Part shown: positions 19,335-27,273 of the stretch, one piece after another
How the letters are laid out: every line of letters begins with the position of its first letter
Position numbering within the stretch: the first letter of the stretch is position 1
Origin: Cladopsammia gracilis
Taxonomy: Eukaryota; Cnidaria; Anthozoa; Scleractinia; Dendrophylliidae
Direction of reading: 5' to 3'
NCBI GenBank assembly: GCA_022457155.1
Contig: JAJGOT010000462.1
Location: 163,501 to 227,500, forward strand
Length of the DNA: 64,000 bases
Position numbers and translations under genes: made by a program
Notes under the pieces: model-generated
Seen by the model: the letters and a program-made list of their open reading frames with translations, nothing else
The model's database searches: none
Told to the model about the DNA's origin: nothing

Positions 19335-21038
19335 ATGTTTGGCAGACGCCCTGGTGGTTTTAATCCTGGTTCAAATCTCGGTGTAGACATTGGCGGTCAC
19401 GATTACGGACCCCCGCCCCCGTTTTTTCCTCGTCCACATAATATTTATCAACATCCTGCAGTAAATCCACACCCCACAGTAAATCCGCAACTTGCTTGGA
19501 TGAAAACGCCAGAGGCTGAAAAACTCTCTACAGCCGCCAAGGCTAAGGCTATTTCAGACTTCAAAAGGCGTTTCCCGCACGCTGATATGTCAAGATTTAC
19601 AACAGAAATTTCTTTCGACGACAATCACAAAGCCACAGGAGAAGTGCTTTTCATAGAGGGCCCAGGCTCCTGGGCTATGCCCTCAGACATACCGCACAAG
19701 GCTTGGTCACAACCCCTGAAAGACGCCCTTGGCTTAGAGTATATTGGTGGTTTCCCTTATCAGTTGATGTTAAACCGAAACACACAAAAACCAATCCCGG
19801 CTGTTGATTTCTCCACATCAATCGATAAAGACATGATGATTGGCTCTGTCTTGAACGACGAAGAGCAAAAGATCTATGTCACGCCAACTGATTATTTCAC
19901 AACGAAATACAGAAACATTTTCAGAGACACACAGATTACGTTCACAACCGCGAAATATGGGAGAAAGTGGCTCGGCAGCCCGCAAATGAGTTTCTGGCCA
20001 CAACAACTAAACTTCGCCCTGTGGTGTGCAACAACCGGCTGCGGGATCTCGCGTGACCTTCTGTTTGATAAGAACTCCAGTCTATCCTTAACCCCGCAGC
20101 TTCGGTCATTTTACAGGTTTCACGTCTATTTCACAACAAGACGAATACTCTACAAGCTGGGTGGGGAACAGAGCGTGAGTGCTTTGCCAGACGACCCCAC
20201 ATTCAACCAGAAAGACAACAAGTTCAACATCGACGCATACAAGAGGATTTGCCAAGAGTTCGGTGTAGATCCCAATTCTGACTTCCGTTTCACATACGGC
20301 AAAAATCACGGTCTTGGCAATGTGTACATTTGGGTCACAGGTGAGGGCCCCCTTTCTACTGATTACGACTATCCTGATCCCGATCTAGCCCTGTTTGATG
20401 ACGAGCGTGTGACAGACAGAAAAGACCCAAACTATCGTGCAAACGGCATATACTTCGTTCGTAACGACCAGGGCGCTGTTAGTCAGTTTGAGCACTTTGT
20501 GCCGAATTATGCACAAGGGCTAACACAGCCAGGGCTCGCGCGTATGAATCAGTCAATCGAGGCCTTTGTGTACTGCATTCTGGGTGCACAAGCAAACACT
20601 CGCAGCAGCATTCTTGGGAGTGGAGGCCGAGCATTCGAAACGCAGAGAGTATTCCTCACACTCTTAGAGGACGCCATAAGACTAAACGACATATCTAAGA
20701 GCGTACAGCATTATCAGCAGGCCATCCAAGCAACGAAAGTGTGGCTAAACTTTGTAGTTGCCCCTGGTAGCTGGCTGATGCCGTCACGCATGGTTATCAA
20801 CACAGAGAGCGTGGTGGGGTACAATAACAATCTTATGCAGGCAACGCAAGGGATGAAGCTGGGTGTTAACAATGATGTCAATCTTACCACAAAAAAAGCC
20901 TCCCTTCGCCCCATGGATGGAGGGCCGACAAAGATTAATCCACCAAACAGCCACCCATCGAACCCGATTCACAAACAGGCGACACAGGCACAGGCATCGC
21001 AAAGGCCACACCAAAACCAGCACCCACACGACAACTAG
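19335..21038 (+). CDS. Large unrecognised Polinton protein (567 aa)
   Basis: ATG 19335 follows the TATA tract. The N-terminus is Gly/Pro-rich (residues 1-55), then a compact core to about residue 515 with SFWPQQLNFALWCATTGCGIS, VYIWVTGEGPLS and WLNFVVAPGSWLMPSR. No known catalytic motif is visible. Length, late-type promoter and position among capsid genes suggest a structural protein, and I recall relatives in cnidarian Polinton-type elements. The C-terminal tail is odd: the annotated frame ends at 21038 in low-complexity Gln/His/Pro residues, while another frame (20939-21157) carries a Pro/Thr-rich linker and a membrane anchor whose stop abuts the stop of the convergent gene. A frameshift has probably trimmed this copy. 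Confidence 0.7.
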   Translation: MFGRRPGGFNPGSNLGVDIGGHDYGPPPPFFPRPHNIYQHPAVNPHPTVNPQLAWMKTPEAEKLSTAAKAKAISDFKRRFPHADMSRFTTEISFDDNHKATGEVLFIEGPGSWAMPSDIPHKAWSQPLKDALGLEYIGGFPYQLMLNRNTQKPIPAVDFSTSIDKDMMIGSVLNDEEQKIYVTPTDYFTTKYRNIFRDTQITFTTAKYGRKWLGSPQMSFWPQQLNFALWCATTGCGISRDLLFDKNSSLSLTPQLRSFYRFHVYFTTRRILYKLGGEQSVSALPDDPTFNQKDNKFNIDAYKRICQEFGVDPNSDFRFTYGKNHGLGNVYIWVTGEGPLSTDYDYPDPDLALFDDERVTDRKDPNYRANGIYFVRNDQGAVSQFEHFVPNYAQGLTQPGLARMNQSIEAFVYCILGAQANTRSSILGSGGRAFETQRVFLTLLEDAIRLNDISKSVQHYQQAIQATKVWLNFVVAPGSWLMPSRMVINTESVVGYNNNLMQATQGMKLGVNNDVNLTTKKASLRPMDGGPTKINPPNSHPSNPIHKQATQAQASQRPHQNQHPHDN

Positions 21039-21157
21039 CCTCCACACCAACACCAGCCCCAACACAAGAGACTAAGATCGAGCCGCATCATGTAAACAAG
21101 GCGCTCATTGGCGTGGGTGCGCTTGCTTTAGCAGGCTTGTTTGTCTGGATGAGATAA
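20939..21157 (+). other. Alternate-frame C-terminus with membrane anchor
   Basis: 72 codons open in the -1 frame relative to the 567-aa gene. A Pro/Thr-rich stretch (KATPKPAPTRQLASTPTPAP) is followed by ALIGVGALALAGLFVWMR and TAA. The anchor-plus-Arg ending resembles the anchors of neighbouring late proteins. There is no ATG of its own at a sensible place, so it is most likely the displaced tail of the upstream gene. Confidence 0.6.
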
Positions 21158-22546
21158 TTATCTCCTGCGCTTGCTGATCCTTTCAATCATGAAGCCCACA
21201 ACGGCAAGGATCAGTAGCCAGGCGTGCTCGCCAAGAAAGGATATAACCTGGCCGGCTGTTTTGAAGATAAAGCTCACGATCGAACCGATCAAGCCTGGCA
21301 AGATGGAGGCAACCTTATTTCCTAGGGCTTTGAGCCCATTGCCAATAGCCTTGGTGCCGGCCTTTAAGCCATTCATTGCAGCAATAGTCACAGCGCCTAT
21401 GACTAGACCTGCAGCCAGAACAACTGCTTGAAGGGTCCAGCCATATTTCTTGAAGATATTTTTGACCCTTTCTCTCAAAGGCAAGGCTTCTTCTCTTTCC
21501 TGAACCTGTGTTCTTAGTCTTGCCAGTTCTTCTTCTCGCTCAGCAACTCGGGCTTCTGCAGCTTCTCTGTCAGAGGGAGAAGTGTTCTCATCCTCTATCA
21601 CGCGTCGGTCTTCCTCGTTTTGTCGTACAAGATCGGCCTCTTGTTCGTTTAACTCATCCAGCGGCTTGGTGGAGTTCAGTCTTGCTTCGACAGCATTTCT
21701 TTCTTTTGTTTTCGCAGAAAGTTGTGTTCTGAGTTTGTCAACCTTTGCCTGCTCTTGGTCTCGTTGTTTTTGTATTTTTTGAAGGGCGCCTAATTCTTTG
21801 TCCTGGTTTTTAATATCCCGTAGAAGATTTTTATTCAGTTGTTTCAACCGATCTATCTCGGCCTGATTCTCAAGGTTTGATCCGCGTTCCTGTTGTAGAG
21901 CTTCAATCTTTGCTTTATTTCGTGCAAATTTGTCGCGGAGGTTTTGAACCTCACTTGCTGCTTGTTGACGTGCTACAGAAACCCTTTCCGCCTCCTTTAG
22001 TTGTTTCTCTGCCTCCTTCAACCTTTGTCTTTCTTCTCTTATAGTTGTATTGTCTTCAGAGACGATCTCTTCAGCACTTGGGCCAAGAGTTGTTTTGAAC
22101 TTGTCTGTGAACGATTTAAGAAGCCCTGAACCATCCTGCTTGAAAACGGGAGTTTCACCGCCTCTTGCCCCAAAGGAGACTATTTTGCTTTCGTTTCCTG
22201 GTTTTTTACCGAAACCTATAGGGCCTAATCGTCTGAGATCTACTCTCGGAAAGCGCCTTTTAAGCCAGTCCATAGCTTGATCGATTCTAGATGCTTTTTC
22301 CGTTGCATCTAAGAAGTCGCCTTCAAGCAGAGGGATGCCTTCAGAATCAAAACCACTCTGTTCGCGAGGCAGTGTATGCATTTCATGCTCTTCACCGCCA
22401 TGATATGGGGTGGATGCAGCTCCCGGTTGAAAGAGGGTTGTTGTGTCAACTTCTTCTTCTTCTTCGTCGTCATCATCGTGGTCAAGCCACCAGTCAAGCT
22501 CCTGGTCCTCGTTCTCGCCAGGTATATCATATCCACCTTCTGCCAT
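21158..22546 (-). CDS. Coiled-coil protein with acidic N-terminus and C-terminal membrane segments
   Basis: 462 aa from ATG 22546. An upstream in-frame start would run through the promoter and is not used. Residues 10-35 are Asp/Glu-rich (DHDDDDEEEEE). About 165-365 is an uninterrupted coiled coil with heptad-like Leu/Ile and many Gln, Glu and Arg. The C-terminus (about 370-455) has three hydrophobic stretches, including VVLAAGLVIGAVTIAAMNG and AWLLILAVVGFMI, ending RISKRRR. This could span a membrane and project a rod. Long coiled-coil proteins are reported among Polinton genes. Its stop abuts that of the convergent reading frame. Confidence 0.7.
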   Translation of the reverse strand: MAEGGYDIPGENEDQELDWWLDHDDDDEEEEEVDTTTLFQPGAASTPYHGGEEHEMHTLPREQSGFDSEGIPLLEGDFLDATEKASRIDQAMDWLKRRFPRVDLRRLGPIGFGKKPGNESKIVSFGARGGETPVFKQDGSGLLKSFTDKFKTTLGPSAEEIVSEDNTTIREERQRLKEAEKQLKEAERVSVARQQAASEVQNLRDKFARNKAKIEALQQERGSNLENQAEIDRLKQLNKNLLRDIKNQDKELGALQKIQKQRDQEQAKVDKLRTQLSAKTKERNAVEARLNSTKPLDELNEQEADLVRQNEEDRRVIEDENTSPSDREAAEARVAEREEELARLRTQVQEREEALPLRERVKNIFKKYGWTLQAVVLAAGLVIGAVTIAAMNGLKAGTKAIGNGLKALGNKVASILPGLIGSIVSFIFKTAGQVISFLGEHAWLLILAVVGFMIERISKRRR

Positions 22547-22588
22547 AGCCAGAGTATATAAATATAAATTTATATATATACTCTGGCC
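22547..22588. promoter_or_regulatory. Palindromic bidirectional late promoter
   Basis: CCAGAGTATATA (22549-22560) and TATATACTCTGG (22575-22586) are exact inverted copies around a 14-bp A/T centre. The flanking ATGs of the coiled-coil gene and the capsid gene lie 2 nt beyond each arm. Confidence 0.75.
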
Positions 22589-23845
22589 ATGGCCGTGCAA
22601 CCAAACCTCCTCCCAACGAACGCAGAGAAGATTCTTGGTGCTATGAAAGCAGAGCGCACCGTAAAGCGCATCACCTTTGAACGCACTTCAGCCAATCCCG
22701 GCGAGACCCTGTACGTTACTGTGCCCAAGCTCAACGAACATGAGGTTATCGTGTCGGGCTCGCTTGCCTTGCTCTTTAACATCGACCTTGCTGGCGGCCA
22801 CGCAAACAACTATCTTGTACAAAATGTCTCTAGAGCACTAGTTGACAGGCTTGTTGTGAAGTTTGCCGCCACCACTGTCCAGGACACCGTTGGGTACGAT
22901 ATTTACAAAATCTTTGAGGATCTATTCCTCTCTGTTGATAAGAGAGACAACATGCTCCCTGAGGGCATCCAGAGTGTAGACTTGAGTAAGATTCGCTCTA
23001 GTGCCGGCGACAAGAAGACCTCTGGCGTGGATGCGGAAAACAAACTGGAGACCATTTACAAAAACAAATACCGCATCAACCTTGACCACCAGATTATAAC
23101 AGACCATGGTGTCATGTACCCACAAGCACTCTACAACGATTTGACATTCGAGATAACGCTCGCCCAGGCTTCTCAAGTTGTCAGGGGTTCGGATACAAGC
23201 AAGCTTGTCTACAAGTTGACAAATATCCAGCTTGAGTACGAGACAATCCGAAGTAAGCAGCTGGCTGACGAGGCAACAAGTGTATACTCTAGCGGAAAGG
23301 AGTTTGCCTACGACCATATCATGCGAGAGGAAGTGGTCCCCTTCTCGAAGGGTTCAGACGCTCGGCTGAATCTCAGGGTGAACCCGCAGCGCAGGTCACT
23401 GAAAGCCATCCTTCTGCTATTCATCGAACCATACACGGCAGGAGCCCGGGACTCAGAAAAATACTTCAACCCAGACATAACCAAAGTTAATGTCACCATA
23501 AACGGCTCCCCCAACAGGATTTACAACGAAGGCATCAACGGGACCGACATGTGGAGGGAAGTCAGTCGCCTCTTTAACGTAAAAGCTAAGGGTGATGGCA
23601 GGCCAAACATGAATCTGACTAAATATCTCACGGGCAACAAGTTCGGCCCCCTTATCGACCTTAGATCAATGGCTGATACAACCCTACATGGCAACGGTCA
23701 ACGCCTCGTCAACACAAAGGACGGCGTACATCTTGAGATCGAAAGGACAACCTCCGGCTCGGGAAACGTGCACTGCCACATCTACACCATCAGCGACTCA
23801 CAGATGAACATCATGGACAAGCAGCTGCAGGCGGTTCAGTACTAA
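22589..23845 (+). CDS. Probable major capsid protein (double jelly-roll)
   Basis: 418 aa. ATG 22589 follows the palindromic promoter. The N-terminal half has the typical first jelly-roll run (ALLFNIDLAGGHANNYLVQN, then SRALVDRLVVKFAATTVQDT and YDIYKIFEDLFLS), similar in pattern to capsid proteins of adenovirus-like and Polinton-like viruses. The centre reads LDHQIITDHGVMYPQALYND and LTFEITLAQASQVV. The second half (LLFIEPYTAG...FNPDITKVNVTINGSPNRIY...MW) repeats a beta-rich pattern. The position directly before the packaging ATPase is that of capsid genes in this class. It is somewhat shorter than most family members. The call rests on pattern and synteny, not on a computed alignment. Confidence 0.7.
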   Translation: MAVQPNLLPTNAEKILGAMKAERTVKRITFERTSANPGETLYVTVPKLNEHEVIVSGSLALLFNIDLAGGHANNYLVQNVSRALVDRLVVKFAATTVQDTVGYDIYKIFEDLFLSVDKRDNMLPEGIQSVDLSKIRSSAGDKKTSGVDAENKLETIYKNKYRINLDHQIITDHGVMYPQALYNDLTFEITLAQASQVVRGSDTSKLVYKLTNIQLEYETIRSKQLADEATSVYSSGKEFAYDHIMREEVVPFSKGSDARLNLRVNPQRRSLKAILLLFIEPYTAGARDSEKYFNPDITKVNVTINGSPNRIYNEGINGTDMWREVSRLFNVKAKGDGRPNMNLTKYLTGNKFGPLIDLRSMADTTLHGNGQRLVNTKDGVHLEIERTTSGSGNVHCHIYTISDSQMNIMDKQLQAVQY

Positions 23846-23903
23846 ACATATATATATATATACACACATATATGTATATATGATGTATATATGTATATAG
23901 AGA

Positions 23904-24510
23904 ATGGACCCACGAAAGCTGCCATTCAATGCCCTAATTATCGGCCCGACTAATTCTGGCAAAACACAATATATTCTGAATCAGCTGCGTGGCCCCTTCA
24001 GGGGCAAGTTTGACTATATTGTTCTCTTCTGCCCAACATTTGTCCACAACAAGACCTACGACGGTTTCGTGGACAAGGAGCCACGCATTTTCGTGATAGA
24101 CTGTCAGCAGCATGAGATTGAAGCATGGTTAACTTTAGCCAGTTATTTCTTCGACGGGACAAACACACTCTTTGTGCTCGATGACTGTGCTGCTTCGAAG
24201 GATGTGAAAGGTCGCACGAGTCAACTTGTGAAACTAGGGTTCAGTGCCCGCCACAGCGGCTTGTCAGTGTGGGTGCTAACCCAGCAGTTAACCAGCATTG
24301 CGAAACCCTTTAGGGAAAACGTTGCAGCAATTGTGCTTTTTTACACCCCATCAAGCAAAACAACGAAGGCCATCTTCGACGACTATGCCGGTGAGCTCTC
24401 ACACGAGGAGTACAAAGAGTTGATTGCAAAATTAAAGGGGCACAAGTTTTCTCACCTAGTCTTCTCTCTGCGACATCCCTATGGGGTTGAAGTGAAAAAA
24501 ATAAATACAT

Positions 24511-24512
<2 letters not shown>
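23904..24512 (+). CDS. Genome-packaging ATPase (A32/FtsK-HerA type)
   Basis: 202 aa. Walker A GPTNSGKT at residues 14-21, Walker B FVLDD at 90-94, a sensor-like VWVLTQQLTSI segment at about 125-135, and a KLGFSARHSGLS arginine-finger region just before it. The family pumps viral DNA into preformed capsids. The length matches the compact ATPases of Polintons and virophages. It sits 58 bp after the capsid gene, in a gap of ACATATATATATATATACACAC-like sequence. Confidence 0.92.

Positions 24513-24578
<66 letters not shown>
24513..24578. promoter_or_regulatory. Long (TA)n promoter tract
   Basis: About 60 bp of uninterrupted TA dinucleotides fill the gap between the ATPase stop and the next ATG, an expanded form of the TATATA signal seen before the other late genes. 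Confidence 0.5.
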
Positions 24579-24818
24579 ATGAACACCTCAACCAGTATCC
24601 ACAAGCTCACGGTCTTTTCACAGCTTCTTGGTGAATTGCAGAGTCATGCGGAGGAGATGCAAATACAGATAATCAAAACCGCTGGCGAGGACGATCTGCG
24701 TCTCATGCTTATTAGTCGATATCCTTTGAAAGTCACTGTGTGCCCAGCCACCATGACGGGGCTTATACGTGAGGTTGAAAGTCTTTTGCCTGACATCAAG
24801 AGAATAATTGAAAAATAA
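24579..24818 (+). CDS. Small unrecognised protein (79 aa)
   Basis: Its ATG lies 3 bp after a 60-bp TA tract (TATACC then ATG). The sequence is soluble-looking with alternating helical segments (LLGELQSHAEEMQIQII...LMLISRYPLKVTV...LIREVESLLPDIKRII). No motif is recognised. The promoter type and its position between packaging and structural genes suggest a late function. Confidence 0.6.
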   Translation: MNTSTSIHKLTVFSQLLGELQSHAEEMQIQIIKTAGEDDLRLMLISRYPLKVTVCPATMTGLIREVESLLPDIKRIIEK

Positions 24819-24844
24819 AAAACACATATATACACGCATAAGCA

Positions 24845-25465
24845 ATGGCAACAAACCTCCAAGAAGACGCCGCATTTGATAATGAAATCATGCAGCTGCT
24901 AGAGGCAACCCCTGATAGCTCCTTACCATCAGCGATTCCTGAAGTCTTAACAGGTCCAGACACTCCGGCTCAACGCGAGAAACTGGCAGTCCTTGTTTCA
25001 ACCGGCAAATCAAAAGAGGCCATCGGTACCCAGCTCACACACGAGCAGGTGAAACGCCTGACGGATAAAGAGGTTGAAAAGTACTACAAAAGGTATGAAG
25101 CCTATGTCGGTAACAAGACGACCGAGTCTCTGATTGACAGTGTTATAATGTTCGCAACCAAAGGAGCCGGCATGGTTGTTAAGATTGACGATGTGGAGGC
25201 CCTGCAGAAAGAACTCAAAAATGACTACATGATTAACCAGGAACTTTCATCTCTTGCTGGAAACCTTGCACTGCGTTGTGGGCGCTTCTTGGCCTTGGCC
25301 AATGCTGTTTTGATCACTACAAAACACATCGACTTCAAAAAGGAGCCAGAAGAGTTACCCCTTCAACCTGCTCCACCTGTACACCCAAGCAGAGACGGTG
25401 AAGGTTATCCACTCGAGGGTTTTGATGAAGTTGACACATGTTTTGATGAAGATTTTGACACATAA
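24845..25465 (+). CDS. Unrecognised conserved-looking Polinton protein (206 aa)
   Basis: Preceded by CACATATATACACGC, 9 bp before the ATG. An acidic N-terminus, a helical middle (VKRLTDKEVEKYYKRYEAYVGNKTTESLI), a mildly hydrophobic stretch (VIMFATKGAGMVV), then ELSSLAGNLALRCGRFLALANAVLITTKHIDF, which could form an amphipathic or membrane-associated helix, and an acidic tail (FDEVDTCFDEDFD). I recall similar proteins in cnidarian Polintons. The function is unknown. Confidence 0.65.
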   Translation: MATNLQEDAAFDNEIMQLLEATPDSSLPSAIPEVLTGPDTPAQREKLAVLVSTGKSKEAIGTQLTHEQVKRLTDKEVEKYYKRYEAYVGNKTTESLIDSVIMFATKGAGMVVKIDDVEALQKELKNDYMINQELSSLAGNLALRCGRFLALANAVLITTKHIDFKKEPEELPLQPAPPVHPSRDGEGYPLEGFDEVDTCFDEDFDT

Positions 25466-25566
25466 TCTGGCAGGAATCTTGTAGGAAACTGGCAGGAACC
25501 TGGCAGGAACCTGACAGAAACCACGAAGGTTTGAAATAAAAATTTACATATATATACACACCCACT
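25466..25566. repeat. Short tandem repeat in an intergenic gap
   Basis: Four to five imperfect copies of a 10-11-bp unit (CTGGCAGGAAC) follow the stop of the 206-aa gene. The gap ends in ACATATATATACACACCC, the late-type promoter of the next gene. Confidence 0.6.
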
Positions 25567-26004
25567 ATGGCCGCTCAACCACTCGAGACGGTGCCTGAAG
25601 AAACAGTCGCACCAGCAACGCACGTTACCTCTGATACCCCAAAGACTGCTCCAACCAAAAACCCTGGGCGTGTTGCTTCTGGCAAAAGGCTTGCTGAGCG
25701 CAACCGCCTGGCAAGAGAGGCAAAAAAACAAGCACAAGCACAAGCACAAGCACAAGCACAAGCACAAGCTGCTAAAGCAACAAACGAGCCTGCCCCAAAC
25801 TCGGCAAATGAAGAAGCTAGCAGCAACTCAGCATTTCTCATTCTTGGTGTTGTCGGGGTAATTATATCCGCTTGGGGCCTATATTACCAACGCGAGGCCA
25901 TTATGAATACACTTAGACGCAAAGCCCCGACCCCAGCCCCTGTAGTGGTGAATGAAGTTCAAGCTCCCCCACCACCGAGACGAAGAATTCGAGAAATGGA
26001 GTAA
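25567..26004 (+). CDS. Single-pass membrane protein with basic/Ala-Gln repeat (145 aa)
   Basis: The N-terminal 35 residues are Thr/Pro/Glu-rich. A basic helix (GRVASGKRLAERNRLAREAKK) runs into a QAQAQA repeat (about residues 57-70) made by a hexanucleotide CAAGCA expansion. One transmembrane segment (AFLILGVVGVIISAWGLYY, about 93-111) is followed by a Pro-rich tail with RRRIREME. Topology and cytosolic or lumenal side are not determined. The promoter is ATATATACACACCC upstream. Confidence 0.65.
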   Translation: MAAQPLETVPEETVAPATHVTSDTPKTAPTKNPGRVASGKRLAERNRLAREAKKQAQAQAQAQAQAQAAKATNEPAPNSANEEASSNSAFLILGVVGVIISAWGLYYQREAIMNTLRRKAPTPAPVVVNEVQAPPPPRRRIREME

Positions 26005-26029
26005 AAAAAAAAAAAAATATATATATACC

Positions 26030-26569
26030 ATGCGGACTCACGACTTTGTGGACTTTATTGGCTGGGCTATCGCCGGTTATCTTTGGGCTTGCAATACCTA
26101 CACCCTCTTCAGCACAATCAACAATGCATGTAAGAAACGCTATGAAGAGGAAGAGCAAAGACATAAGGGACTTGCTGAGCGTGTGGAGGAGCAAAGAGAA
26201 AGGAAAGGACTTTCTGAGCGTGTGGAGGAGCAAAGAGAAAGGAAAGGACTTTCTGAGCGTGTGGAGGAGAAAAGAGAAAGGAAACTTGCTAAGTATCTGG
26301 AGGAGCAAAGAGAAAGGGCATTTGCTAAGTATAGGGAGGAGCGAAGACAAAGGAAACTTGCTGCACACGATGAAGAGATGAGACAGCAGGCACTTGAGTT
26401 TCACAAACAATTCTGTGAAGACGAGAGTGAAGACGGGGAGGAGCGAAGACAAAGGAAACTTGCTGCACACGATGAAGAGATGAGACAGCAGGCACTTGAG
26501 TTTCACAAACAATTCTGTGAAGACGAGGGTGAAGACGAGGGTGAAGACGAGGGTGAAGACGAGAAATAA
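26030..26569 (+). CDS. Membrane-anchored charged coiled-coil protein with internal duplications (179 aa)
   Basis: ATG 26030 lies directly after ATATATATACC. A longer frame upstream overlaps the previous gene and an A-tract and is not used. Residues 8-32 are hydrophobic (FIGWAIAGYLWACNTYTLF). The rest is a charged helix built of repeats: a 13-residue unit (GLSERVEEQRERK) two to three times with diverged units after it, then a unit of about 33 residues (EERRQRKLAAHDEEMRQQAL...) duplicated almost exactly, then GEDE four times. Repeat number probably varies between copies. Function is unknown; a virion spike or tether would fit. Confidence 0.65.
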   Translation: MRTHDFVDFIGWAIAGYLWACNTYTLFSTINNACKKRYEEEEQRHKGLAERVEEQRERKGLSERVEEQRERKGLSERVEEKRERKLAKYLEEQRERAFAKYREERRQRKLAAHDEEMRQQALEFHKQFCEDESEDGEERRQRKLAAHDEEMRQQALEFHKQFCEDEGEDEGEDEGEDEK

Positions 26570-26587
26570 AAACCATAAATATACACC

Positions 26588-26809
26588 ATGTCTGACAACA
26601 AGCTCGTGAAAGCTGTTCTTGATGCGGCCACAATAACTGGTCTTGTCGCAACTATTGGCTGGGTTGGCAAAAAGGTCGTCAAGGAAAATCTCACGGCCGA
26701 CCCCAGCTCGAGTCTCATGAACTACGTGAAGTTCACTGCTGCCATGGCTGGGAGCATAGCTCTCAAGAAATACCTCGAGGACCAGAAGATCCTCCCTGCC
26801 TCAATGTAA
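26588..26809 (+). CDS. Small membrane protein (73 aa)
   Basis: AAATATACACC precedes the ATG. Two hydrophobic stretches (AATITGLVATIGWVGKKVV and NYVKFTAAMAGSIALKKYL) would give a hairpin or two amphipathic helices. No homologous family is named. It belongs to the late structural cluster. Confidence 0.6.
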   Translation: MSDNKLVKAVLDAATITGLVATIGWVGKKVVKENLTADPSSSLMNYVKFTAAMAGSIALKKYLEDQKILPASM

Positions 26810-26830
26810 ATCATATATGTATATACAGGG

Positions 26831-27265
26831 ATGGCCTCAATCGCTATTATGGTTGGTGGGGCAATTTTGAATGCCGCTGCTTTCACTGGAGGCAACTATC
26901 TCGCAAAATATCTTTCCGGCGACAGTGGGAAAGCCGCTCTGGATGAGAAGATCAGACACGACAAGGCGTTAGAGGCCTATCAAGCGGCCTACGCTAAATA
27001 TCAGAAAGACCGCACAAAGCTCCTCGACTGGATTGCCAGCAATGATCGGATCAAAGATCAAGCGAAACACAACTTTCAAGACACTGACCAAGCTCTAGTG
27101 CTCTACAACCAAACACATCCTACAGAGGAACGAATTCAAACACTCCCCAAAGAGCCCGAGTTCTCTGACTTTTATAAACCAGGCCCACAGCAGAAACAAG
27201 GCGAACTCTTGTTTATCGGCACTGGTGCCCTTGCTCTTGGCTATGCAGCGTTTCGCTTTTTATAA
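26831..27265 (+). CDS. Two-pass membrane protein with helical ectodomain (144 aa)
   Basis: CATATATGTATATACAGGG precedes the ATG. An N-terminal hydrophobic segment (IAIMVGGAILNAAAFTGGNYL), a charged helical middle (RHDKALEAYQAAYAKYQKDR...), a PEFSDFYKPG motif before a second hydrophobic segment (ELLFIGTGALALGYAAFRFL). I recall this architecture, including the SDFY-P motif, from cnidarian Polinton-type elements. Function is unknown. Confidence 0.65.
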   Translation: MASIAIMVGGAILNAAAFTGGNYLAKYLSGDSGKAALDEKIRHDKALEAYQAAYAKYQKDRTKLLDWIASNDRIKDQAKHNFQDTDQALVLYNQTHPTEERIQTLPKEPEFSDFYKPGPQQKQGELLFIGTGALALGYAAFRFL

Positions 27266-27273
27266 ATACATAT

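Noticed and set aside
20888..20897. Programmed -1 frameshift at the A-heptamer in the 567-aa gene
   Set aside because: The slippery string is in the right phase, but the -1 frame meets TAA at 20936-20938 before reaching the membrane anchor, so it cannot produce the anchored form.
22291..22646. Plus-strand Ser-rich frames opposite the coiled-coil gene start
   Set aside because: They mirror the Asp/Glu codons of the minus-strand gene and cross its promoter.
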